A stretch of DNA of 6,461 nucleotides from Paludibacteraceae bacterium. GTDB lineage: Bacteria; Bacteroidota; Bacteroidia; Bacteroidales; Paludibacteraceae. This document shows positions 1-6,067 of this stretch, in pieces. The stretch covers positions 1 through 6,461 of the forward strand of contig JAFYMM010000315.1 in the NCBI GenBank assembly GCA_017550055.1. The letters run 5' to 3'. The notes under the pieces were generated by a model. That model saw nothing but the letters and a program-made list of their open reading frames with translations. It searched no databases and had not been told where the DNA came from. The position numbers and the translations under genes were made by a program. The stretch's first letter is position 1. Every line of letters begins with the position of its first letter.

Positions 1-924
1 AAAAAACTCATCTATCTCAACAACCTCGACTTATGGAATGGTATGGGCTACACCGTAAACCTCTCTGATCTCACCACTCCTTCTCAAGAAGGCACATACC
101 CACTATCAATCTCTATTTCGGCTCGCAACATCACTGACGATATCCCTGCCGACAATCAATACTCTATCAACCAAGAAATCTACGCATCTGGCTTCCAACG
201 CAAAGTCCTCGTCGAAAAATTCACAGGCCAATCTTGCTCTGCTTGTCCTAATGGTGCCGAAATCATCAAAGCAACTCGCGCTGCATTAGAAGGTCGCTCT
301 ATCGAAGTTGCCCACCACGAAGGATTTGGCAAAGATGCTTTCACTATCGACGAAAGTATCGAGTATGCAAATTTCTTCTACTCTCAACCTAAATTCTCTC
401 CTGCAATCATGATCGACCGCAATGTTGCTAACTCTGAAAATCCTGAGTCAGTAGTAGGTCGCGTAAACGATAACGAAACCCCTCTATTCACCGAAGCAGT
501 ATTAAGCAAAGCTCTCGAATCAATCGCACCTCTCAACGTAAATATCACTCACACATACAACGAAGCAAACCGTCAACTCTCGGTTACTGTTAGTGGCGAG
601 GCCATTCAAGCTCTCCCTAATGCTCGCGTAAACGTATGGCTCACTCAATCTAACATCAAAGCATTCCAGCTCAAAGGTGGCGACGACTACTCTCACGACC
701 ATGCCATCCGTGCTACTCTCACAGGCACTTGGGGTCAAGAGCTTGTTCTCACTCCTGAAAACAAATACGAGATGACTTTCCGCTACCAACTCCCTGAAAA
801 AATTGGCGACTTCGACGTTGTCATCGAAGACATGGAAATCGTAGCCTTCGTTGCCGACTACGACGCAACAAGTAGCTTCAACTGCCGCGTCCACAACGCT
901 GAGTCAGCACCTCTCAAAAAATAA
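1..924 (+). CDS. Omp28-related exported/outer-membrane protein, 5'-truncated
   Basis: The reading frame is open from the first base and ends at TAA 922-924, so the gene starts outside the window; the ATG at 43 is internal. The first ~60 codons (NLSDLTTPSQEGTYPLSISI, then NITDDIPADNQYSIN) look like an extracellular beta-sandwich of the adhesin/CARDB type. Next comes the Omp28 hallmark VEKFTGQSCSACPNGAE, with a CxxC pair whose Cys codons are at 235-237 and 244-246, resembling a thioredoxin-fold active site. The rest (IEVAHHEGFGKDAF, NVWLTQSNIKAFQLKGG, MEIVAFVADYDATSSFNCRV) fits the family's C-terminal half. The protein ends SAPLKK without a visible type IX secretion sorting domain. The missing N-terminus probably carries a signal or lipoprotein peptide. 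Omp28 of Porphyromonas gingivalis is a surface protein; a redox role for the CxxC is inference. The coding strand favours C-ending codons, like the hydrogenase and unlike polA. The family call is good; the precise function is unknown. Confidence 0.82.
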   Translation, partial: KKLIYLNNLDLWNGMGYTVNLSDLTTPSQEGTYPLSISISARNITDDIPADNQYSINQEIYASGFQRKVLVEKFTGQSCSACPNGAEIIKATRAALEGRSIEVAHHEGFGKDAFTIDESIEYANFFYSQPKFSPAIMIDRNVANSENPESVVGRVNDNETPLFTEAVLSKALESIAPLNVNITHTYNEANRQLSVTVSGEAIQALPNARVNVWLTQSNIKAFQLKGGDDYSHDHAIRATLTGTWGQELVLTPENKYEMTFRYQLPEKIGDFDVVIEDMEIVAFVADYDATSSFNCRVHNAESAPLKK

Positions 925-943
925 AAAAACAAACATATACCCC

Positions 944-976
944 AAGCCCCTTCCTTATCCGAAGGGGCTTTCTCTA
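944..976 (+). terminator. Intrinsic terminator of the Omp28-family gene
   Basis: A perfect 10-bp stem (944-953 AAGCCCCTTC with 961-970 GAAGGGGCTT) closes a 7-nt loop and runs into TCTCTAT. It lies 20 nt after the stop codon. The T-tract is interrupted by C, so termination may be only moderately efficient, but the GC-rich stem and its position between this stop and the rpsO promoter support the call. Confidence 0.8.
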
Positions 977-1016
977 TACTCTAAAAACTTAACACTAAAC
1001 TTTTTTACGCAAACTC

Positions 1017-1047
1017 TTGCACAATCCAAATATTTATTATAACTTTG
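1017..1047 (+). promoter_or_regulatory. Bacteroidota-type promoter for rpsO
   Basis: TTG at 1017-1019 and TAACTTTG at 1040-1047 are separated by 20 nt. This matches the Bacteroidota primary sigma consensus (-33 TTTG, -7 TAnnTTTG). The same TAACTTTGCA core occurs before the hydrogenase gene. Transcription should start around 1052-1056, giving a leader of about 60 nt before the rpsO ATG. Confidence 0.82.
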
Positions 1048-1053
1048 CAGTCC

Positions 1054-1080
1054 AGAAGTGCTTCACGGAGTGAAAGCTCT
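1054..1080 (+). promoter_or_regulatory. 5'-end hairpin in the rpsO leader, possible S15 autoregulatory element
   Basis: An imperfect hairpin can be drawn by eye. 1062-1066 (TTCAC) pairs with 1070-1074 (GTGAA) around a GGA loop. After a single bulged A1075, G1060-C1061 pairs with G1076-C1077. After a left-side AGT bulge (1057-1059), AGA 1054-1056 pairs with TCT 1078-1080. It sits at or next to the predicted transcript start. S15 represses its own mRNA through leader structures in several phyla, so a regulatory role is plausible but inferred. It might also be a simple stabilising 5' hairpin or chance. Confidence 0.35.
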
Positions 1081-1116
1081 TAAGTAACTAATTATTAACC
1101 AATAAACTTTATCTGT

Positions 1117-1386
1117 ATGTACTTAGACGCAGAAAAAAAACAAGAAATTTTTGGTAAATACGGTAAATCAACAACTGACACAGGTTCTCCTGAATCTCAA
1201 ATCGCATTGTTCTCTTTCCGTATCTCACGTTTGACAGAACACCTTCAATCAAATCGTAAAGATTATAGCACTGAACGTGCTTTGCGTATGTTGGTAGGTA
1301 AACGTCGTCGTATGCTCGACTACTTGAAACAAGTTGACATCGAACGCTACCGTGCTATCATTAAAGAATTGGGCCTCCGCCGCTAA
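1117..1386 (+). CDS. rpsO: 30S ribosomal protein S15
   Basis: S15 is a primary 16S rRNA-binding protein of the small-subunit platform; it binds the central-domain three-way junction early in assembly and later touches 23S rRNA. The 89-residue product is exactly the usual length. Recognisable segments are DTGSPESQIALFSFRISRL (residues 21-39), NRKDYSTERAL (46-56), VGKRRRMLDYLKQ (60-72) and the C-terminal IKELGLRR. H42 and D49, which match RNA-contacting residues of the family, are present; the usual DHHS is DYST, which I recall as typical of Bacteroidota S15. The ATG at 1117 gives the standard MYLDAEKKQEIF start; the upstream sequence is A/T-rich with no Shine-Dalgarno motif, normal for this phylum. 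It is a single-gene unit with its own promoter, leader hairpin and strong terminator, convergent with polA. Confidence 0.98.
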   Translation: MYLDAEKKQEIFGKYGKSTTDTGSPESQIALFSFRISRLTEHLQSNRKDYSTERALRMLVGKRRRMLDYLKQVDIERYRAIIKELGLRR

Positions 1387-1401
1387 TTCTAAAAGCACAA
1401 A

Positions 1402-1449
1402 AGAAAAAAAAGAAGGACAATCCAATCGGATTGTCCTTCTTTTTTTTCT
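1402..1449. terminator. Bidirectional intrinsic terminator between rpsO and polA
   Basis: This is a perfect 22-bp inverted repeat (1402-1423 with 1428-1449) around a 4-nt AATC loop. The core AGAAGGACAATCC is flanked by seven A on the left and seven T on the right. On the plus strand it ends rpsO 16 nt after its stop; on the minus strand the A-run becomes the U-tract for polA, about 70 nt after the polA stop. The symmetry suits two converging genes. Confidence 0.93.
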
Positions 1450-1505
1450 AAACCACAACCAACAAGAGTAATTATAAACCGAAGGTCATGAGCCTTTAGG
1501 CGAAT

Positions 1506-1519
1506 AATTATGAATTATT
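1506..1519. repeat. Two AATTATG-like heptamers across the polA stop codon
   Basis: AATTATG (1506-1512) and AATTATT (1513-1519) are back-to-back 7-nt units of the same type as the array before the hydrogenase gene. They cover two of the three bases of the polA stop (1518-1520). With only two units, chance in A/T-rich DNA is possible; listed because the same units recur in a longer array at 4542-4574. Confidence 0.4.
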
Positions 1520-4340
1520 AATGCGCTTCAAGCCAATTCGCCCCCACACCAATATCCACTCTCAACGGCACCGACAATTCAATAGCCCCCTCCATCTCCT
1601 CACGCACCAATACCTTCACTCTATCCACCTCATCCAACGGAACATTAAAGTTCAATTCGTCATGCACTTGCAATAGCATCTCCGTCTTCAACCCCTCACG
1701 CTTCAATCTATCCGCAATTTTCACCATCGCTATTTTTATAATATCTGCCGCCGTACCTTGTATAGGTGCATTCACCGCATTACGCTCAGCATATCCACGC
1801 ACATTAGCATTTCGCGAATTTATATCTGGCAAATATCTACGTCTATGCAACAATGTCTCCACATACCCGTCTCTGCGCGCATTCTCTATCGTACTATCTA
1901 TATACTCTTTCACACCCGGAAAACTCATAAAATATCCATCTATCAACTCCTTAGCCTCTGCACGCGACACACCCAATCTCTCCGACAACCCAAAAATAGA
2001 GATACCATATATAATGCCAAAATTCGCAGTCTTCGCCTTTCTACGCATATCGCTCGTCACCTCCTCAATCGGCACTTTATATATATTTGCCGCTGTTGCT
2101 GCATGTATATCATGGTCTGCATTAAAAGCATCCATCATATTCTTATCTTGCGACAAATGCGCCATCAATCGCAACTCCACTTGCGAATAGTCTGCCGACA
2201 TAAACACCCTACCCTCCGAAGCTATAAATGCCTTACGAATCTCTTTTCCTTGCTCATCTCTGATAGGTATATTCTGCAAGTTTGGATTCGATGACGACAA
2301 TCGTCCTGTTGCTGTTACGGTTTGATTAAACGAGGTATGCACTCGTCCTGTCTTTCTATTTATCAATTTTGGCAATGCGTCTATATACGTACCCAACAAT
2401 TTCTTCACCCCACGATATTCTAATATCTCACTCACTACAGGATGTTTCGAGCGCAATGCTTCCAATGTCTCCTCATCAGTAACATATTGCCCACTTTTTG
2501 TTTTCTTAGGCTTTTCACTGATTTTCAACACATCAAACAACAACTCTCCCACTTGCTTAGGCGAACTAATATTTATATTTGCTCCCGACAATTCTTTGAT
2601 ATGTCGCTCTATACGTTGCATTTCTGCTGTCATCACACTCGATGACTGTGCTAAGGCGAAATCATCAATCAACACCCCCGTACGCTCCATATCTGCCAAC
2701 ACTCTCACAAGTGGCATCTCTACATCATAAAACAATTCACGCAATCCCTTCTCCTCTATTTGTTGTTCCAACACATCTCTCAATCTCAGTGTAATATCTG
2801 CATCCTCTGCTGCATATATAGTTATTTTTTCTAATGCCACATCTCTCATCGACCCCTGATTCTTACCCTTAGCGCCAATCAATTCATCTATATGTATGGT
2901 CTTATATTTCAACAATATCTCTGCCAAATAGTCCATACTATGACGCAATTCTGGTTGCAACAAATAGTGCGCTATCATCGTATCAAACAATCTACCCTTC
3001 AACTCTACACCATAATTACCCAATACCATCAAATCGTATTTTATATTGTGCCCAGTCTTCTCAATCTCCTCATTCTCAAACACAGGACGGAACAAATCCA
3101 CCGTAGCCTGCGCCTCCTCCCTATCTGCCGACACCGGCACATAATACGACGTAGGGAGTTCTGCATTATGCATTGAAAAAGAAAATCCCACCAACTCTGC
3201 ATCCAACACATCCAACGATGTAGTCTCTGTATCAAATGCAAACATCTTAACGCCCATCAATTTATCTACCAACTCCTTCTGCGCTTCAACACTATCCACA
3301 CACACATAATTTGAAAGTTGAGAATTAAAAGTTGAAAGTTGATTATTACTTATCAATTCATCACTATCAGTTCTTAATTCCTCATTCCTCATTCCTAACT
3401 CCTCATTATCAAACAATGACCCCATTCCCGATTTATCCTTAACCACCACATTTTTCACACCTAACTCCTCACTCTGCACACCCAACTTCTTAATATGACT
3501 CCTAAACTCCAACTCCGTATAAATATCAACCAACGCCTTCACATCAGGCTCTTCAATCACAAATCTCTCCTCATCAAACTCCACAGGCACATCAGTCTTA
3601 ATAGTTGCCAAAAATTTCGAAAATCTAATCTGCTCAGCATTCTCCTCTACCTTAATCCTCAACGCTCCCCTTATACTATCTGTGTGTTCAAGCATATTCT
3701 CCACCGAGCCAAACTGTTGCAACAATTTCACAGCAGTCTTCTCTCCCACACCCGGACAACCCGGAATATTATCCGATGCATCACCCATCAACGCCAACAA
3801 GTCAATCACCTGTGCCGTAGTCTCCAATCCCCACTTATCCAACACCTCTGCCACTCCAAGCGTATCAAATCCCGACCCTGCAAATCTCGGTTTATAAATT
3901 TTAATATTCTCTGTTACCAACTGCCCATAATCCTTATCTGGTGTCATCATCAACACCTCAAAATCCCTCTGCGCTGCCAATCCTGCCAACGTACCAATTA
4001 CATCATCTGCCTCATATCCTGCAACCTCAATCACCGGAATCCTACGAGCCTCCACTATCTGCTTAATAATAGGCACAGCCTTACGAATATCCTCTGGTGT
4101 AGCCTCACGATTAGCCTTATACTCCTCAAATGCCTCATGCCTAAAAGTCGGACCCGATGGGTCAAACACCACTGCCAAATGCGTAGGCTTCTCTCTTGTC
4201 AACACATCATCCAACGTATTCACAAAACCAAATATAGCCGAAGTATTCATCCCTTTCGAGTTTATTCTCGGCATACGCATAAACGCATAATAAGCCCTAT
4301 AAATCAACGCATAAGCATCAAGCAAAAACAATCTTTTCAT
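1518..4340 (-). CDS. polA: DNA polymerase I (5' nuclease, 3'-5' proofreading exonuclease, polymerase)
   Basis: This cytoplasmic enzyme processes Okazaki fragments and fills repair gaps. The 940-residue product is close to the E. coli length (928). The 5' nuclease (about 1-285) keeps acidic metal ligands D8, D60, E110/D112/D113, D135/D137 and D187/D190, plus the helix-hairpin-helix GVGEKTA (197-203). The 3'-5' exonuclease is intact: D370/E372 (FAFDTETTSLD), D436 (HNIKYDLMVL), Y509/D513 (YAAEDAD), so proofreading is expected, unlike Taq. Polymerase motif A is DYSQVELR (D717, E722), motif B RRKAKTANFGIIYG (R766, K770, F774, Y778), motif C QVHDEL (H893, D894, E895). The start MKRLFLLDAYALIYRAYYAF is the family start. 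Codons are ordinary (AGA, AGG, ATA, TTG, GGG), suggesting modest expression. The oddity is the linker (about 286-344), largely made of translated 7-nt repeats. It converges with rpsO and diverges from the hydrogenase gene. Confidence 0.98.
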   Translation of the reverse strand: MKRLFLLDAYALIYRAYYAFMRMPRINSKGMNTSAIFGFVNTLDDVLTREKPTHLAVVFDPSGPTFRHEAFEEYKANREATPEDIRKAVPIIKQIVEARRIPVIEVAGYEADDVIGTLAGLAAQRDFEVLMMTPDKDYGQLVTENIKIYKPRFAGSGFDTLGVAEVLDKWGLETTAQVIDLLALMGDASDNIPGCPGVGEKTAVKLLQQFGSVENMLEHTDSIRGALRIKVEENAEQIRFSKFLATIKTDVPVEFDEERFVIEEPDVKALVDIYTELEFRSHIKKLGVQSEELGVKNVVVKDKSGMGSLFDNEELGMRNEELRTDSDELISNNQLSTFNSQLSNYVCVDSVEAQKELVDKLMGVKMFAFDTETTSLDVLDAELVGFSFSMHNAELPTSYYVPVSADREEAQATVDLFRPVFENEEIEKTGHNIKYDLMVLGNYGVELKGRLFDTMIAHYLLQPELRHSMDYLAEILLKYKTIHIDELIGAKGKNQGSMRDVALEKITIYAAEDADITLRLRDVLEQQIEEKGLRELFYDVEMPLVRVLADMERTGVLIDDFALAQSSSVMTAEMQRIERHIKELSGANINISSPKQVGELLFDVLKISEKPKKTKSGQYVTDEETLEALRSKHPVVSEILEYRGVKKLLGTYIDALPKLINRKTGRVHTSFNQTVTATGRLSSSNPNLQNIPIRDEQGKEIRKAFIASEGRVFMSADYSQVELRLMAHLSQDKNMMDAFNADHDIHAATAANIYKVPIEEVTSDMRRKAKTANFGIIYGISIFGLSERLGVSRAEAKELIDGYFMSFPGVKEYIDSTIENARRDGYVETLLHRRRYLPDINSRNANVRGYAERNAVNAPIQGTAADIIKIAMVKIADRLKREGLKTEMLLQVHDELNFNVPLDEVDRVKVLVREEMEGAIELSVPLRVDIGVGANWLEAH
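3310..3344. repeat. 7-nt repeat array C in the polA linker (GTTGAAA units)
   Basis: Five consecutive 7-nt units read TTTGAAA, GTTGAGA, ATTAAAA, GTTGAAA, GTTGATT on the plus strand. On the polA strand this encodes NNQLSTFNSQLSN (about residues 332-344), a peptide I recall as a recurring repeat translation in Bacteroidota proteins. It lies immediately before the 3'-5' exonuclease domain. The 28 nt that follow (3345-3372) keep the same 7-nt phase with degenerate units such as ATTACTT and ATCAATT, linking this array to the next. Confidence 0.75.
3373..3407. repeat. 7-nt repeat array B in the polA linker (CCTCATT units)
   Basis: Five units read CTTAATT, CCTCATT, CCTCATT, CCTAACT, CCTCATT. On the polA strand they encode NEELGMRNEELR (about residues 312-323). 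The array is in the same 7-nt phase as array C, so 3310-3407 can be read as 14 consecutive heptamers, some degenerate. Confidence 0.75.
3454..3488. repeat. 7-nt repeat array A in the polA linker (CTNACTC units)
   Basis: Five degenerate units read TTCACAC, CTAACTC, CTCACTC, TGCACAC, CCAACTT. On the polA strand they encode KLGVQSEELGVK (about residues 285-296), directly after the end of the 5' nuclease domain. It is out of phase with arrays B and C, from which it is separated by 46 nt encoding NVVVKDKSGMGSLF and flanking residues. The degeneracy makes the unit borders less certain than in B and C. Confidence 0.6.
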
Positions 4341-4370
4341 AATTCCTTTGTTATAATATCAAATATATCG

Positions 4371-4405
4371 CAAAGATACAAAAAAAACACCAAAATATAA
4401 ACAAA
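4371..4405 (-). promoter_or_regulatory. Probable promoter of polA
   Basis: On the minus strand, TATCTTTG (4378-4371) matches the -7 consensus TAnnTTTG. A TTTG at 4405-4402 is 23 nt upstream, slightly wide, and TTTA at 4401-4398 is at the usual 19 nt, so the -33 element is imperfect. The transcript would start about 25 nt before the polA ATG. This is a weaker match than the rpsO and hydrogenase promoters, in line with lower expression. Confidence 0.65.
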
Positions 4406-4438
4406 TTTGCATTATTAAAAAAAAGTATAGGTAAAACA

Positions 4439-4468
4439 TTGTGAATTAAGAAAATTTCACTAACTTTG
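4439..4468 (+). promoter_or_regulatory. Bacteroidota-type promoter for the hydrogenase gene
   Basis: TTG (4439-4441), a 19-nt spacer and TAACTTTG (4461-4468) form a good match to the phylum consensus. An 8-A run (4417-4424) just upstream could act as an UP-like element. A transcript start near 4473-4477 gives a leader of about 105 nt that includes the heptamer array. The promoter lies back to back with that of polA. Confidence 0.8.
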
Positions 4469-4541
4469 CACATTAATATCTTACTGAATAAAAATCAAAC
4501 AATCAAAATTAATAATTTACATATAATTCTGATATTCATTC

Positions 4542-4574
4542 AATTATGAATTGTGAATTATAAATTATGAATTA
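4542..4574. repeat. AATTATG 7-nt tandem repeat in the hydrogenase leader
   Basis: Units AATTATG, AATTGTG, AATTATA, AATTATG and a partial AATTA give 4.7 copies ending 7 nt before the hydrogenase ATG at 4582. The length (33 nt) is about the same as each polA-linker array (35 nt). The DNA is A/T-only apart from G at the unit ends, so it may also keep the start region unstructured. Function unknown. Confidence 0.8.
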
Positions 4575-4581
4575 ACTAAGT

Positions 4582-6042
4582 ATGGCTTTTACTAACAACG
4601 TAATGATTGTTCGCCACGGTCTTTTGGCGAAACTCGTAAAACTTTGGAAAGAAGACAAACTCGTTGAAGAAATCGACGAACTTCCTATCAAACTCTCTCC
4701 ACGTCAATCAAAAGTTCGTGGTCGTTGCTGTATTCACAAAGAACGCGCTGTGTGGAAATACAAAACTTTCCCTCTCCTCGGTTTCGATATGTCGGACGAA
4801 GTGAGCGAAAACACTCCTCTTTCTCACTATGCTAAAGAAGCCCTCGCTCGCCAAGAACGCACTAAAAAGAACATCATGTGCGTGATGGACGAAGCTTGCT
4901 CTTCTTGCGTTCAAACTAACTACGAAATCTCTAACCTCTGCCGTGGTTGCGTTGCTCGTAGCTGTTATATGAACTGCCCTAAAAACGCAATTCACTTCAA
5001 ATCTAACGGTCAAGCAGAAATCGACCACGATGTATGTATCTCTTGTGGTATCTGCCACCAAAGCTGTCCTTACCACGCTATCATCTACGTACCAGTTCCT
5101 TGTGAAGAAGCTTGTCCAGTTAAAGCTATCACTAAAGACGAACATGGCGTAGAACATATCGACGAAAGCAAATGTATCTATTGTGGCAAATGTATCAACG
5201 CTTGTCCTTTCGGTGCTATCTTCGAAATATCTCAAGTATTCGACATCCTCGAAACTATCAAAAATCCTAACCAAAAAATCGTGGCAATGGTAGCTCCAGC
5301 TATCCTTTCACAATTCAACACTACTCTCGAGAACCTCTATGGTGCACTCAAAGAAATCGGTTTCGATGATGTAATCGAAGTTGCTCTTGGTGCTGACGAA
5401 ACTACTCGCCGCGAAAGCCACGAGCTCCTCGAAAAACTCGAAGAAGGTCAACCATTCATGACTACTTCATGCTGTCCTTCTTACATCCAACTCGTTAAGA
5501 AACACATTCCAGAAATGGAAAAATATGTTTCTACAACACTCTCTCCAATGCGCTATACTGCCGAAATTGCAAAAGAAAAATACCCTGATTGCAAAACAGT
5601 ATTCATTGGCCCATGTATCGCTAAACGCAAAGAAGCTGAATATAGCGACAATGTAGATTTCGTAATGACATTCGAAGAACTCGGCTCTATCCTCGACGGT
5701 ATGGAAATCAACCTCGAACAAGTTGCTCCATTCCAAATCGACAAAGAAGCTTACCTCACTTCTCACGGTTATGGTTCTACAGGCGGTGTGACTAAAGCTG
5801 TAGTTGACCACCTTGGCGGTCCTGAAGTCAACGCACTTCTTCTCAGCAACCTCAACAAAAAGAACATCGGTCTTCTCCGCGCATACGCTAAATCAGGCAA
5901 ATGCCCTAACCAATTCATCGAAGTTATGGCTTGTGAAAACGGTTGTATCAGCGGTCCTGTAACTCGCATCGACAAAGCTACTGCAGCTAAAACATACACT
6001 AAAGAATTAGCTAAAATGGCAACTGAAAGAGCAAAAAAATAA
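4582..6042 (+). CDS. Monomeric [FeFe] hydrogenase, group B type
   Basis: Likely interconverts protons and H2 with ferredoxin as electron partner, disposing of fermentation electrons in the cytoplasm; no signal peptide or membrane segment is visible. The 486 residues begin with the group B-like RGRCCIHKERAVWKY (46-60). A Cys-rich part follows: C100, C106, C109; C120-x2-C123-x4-C128-x3-C132; C152/C155/C158/C162; C174/C178; C198/C201/C204/C208. This could hold several [4Fe-4S] clusters. The H-cluster domain has L1 TTSCCPSY (C298), L2 GPCIAKRKE (C345, K348, E351) and L3 EVMACENGC (C451, C455), giving four cluster ligands. C297, E278, E281 and S317 align, from memory, with the proton-path residues C299, E279, E282 and S319 of Clostridium pasteurianum CpI. 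Departures from group A are Gly for Met before the L2 PC, Tyr for Trp after L1, and SGP for GGG after L3. The strong codon bias (CGT/CGC, AAC, ATC) suggests high expression. HydE, HydF and HydG must be encoded elsewhere. Confidence 0.93.
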   Translation: MAFTNNVMIVRHGLLAKLVKLWKEDKLVEEIDELPIKLSPRQSKVRGRCCIHKERAVWKYKTFPLLGFDMSDEVSENTPLSHYAKEALARQERTKKNIMCVMDEACSSCVQTNYEISNLCRGCVARSCYMNCPKNAIHFKSNGQAEIDHDVCISCGICHQSCPYHAIIYVPVPCEEACPVKAITKDEHGVEHIDESKCIYCGKCINACPFGAIFEISQVFDILETIKNPNQKIVAMVAPAILSQFNTTLENLYGALKEIGFDDVIEVALGADETTRRESHELLEKLEEGQPFMTTSCCPSYIQLVKKHIPEMEKYVSTTLSPMRYTAEIAKEKYPDCKTVFIGPCIAKRKEAEYSDNVDFVMTFEELGSILDGMEINLEQVAPFQIDKEAYLTSHGYGSTGGVTKAVVDHLGGPEVNALLLSNLNKKNIGLLRAYAKSGKCPNQFIEVMACENGCISGPVTRIDKATAAKTYTKELAKMATERAKK

Positions 6043-6067
6043 TCATCTCTTTCAATTAAAACAATAA

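Noticed and set aside
1503..1519. AATAATT-ATG-AATTATT inverted repeat at the end of polA
   Set aside because: The stem is entirely A/T with a 3-nt loop and no following T-run. It arises from the two heptamer units, and the real terminator is at 1402-1449.
1758..2294. A 178-codon plus-strand open frame inside polA
   Set aside because: It lies opposite the polymerase motifs A and B, has low-quality composition and lacks a promoter or start context. It is a shadow of polA.
3310..3407. CRISPR-like array or phase-variable simple repeat
   Set aside because: There are no spacers between constant repeats, and the units are too degenerate and short for CRISPR. Units differ too much for easy slippage, and the polA frame is intact.
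3309..3485. Possible insertion sequence disrupting polA
   Set aside because: There is no transposase, no terminal inverted repeat and no target duplication visible. All PolA domains continue in one frame across the region.
3495..4400. A 301-codon open frame on the plus strand opposite the 5' part of polA
   Set aside because: It is antisense to the conserved 5' nuclease domain. Its translation is rich in Ile, Leu, His, Cys and Arg with no recognisable domain, as expected from the complement of this gene's codon pattern.
4708..5274. A 188-codon minus-strand open frame opposite the hydrogenase
   Set aside because: It is antisense to the Cys-rich cluster-binding region. The apparent protein is a by-product of the strong codon bias on the coding strand.
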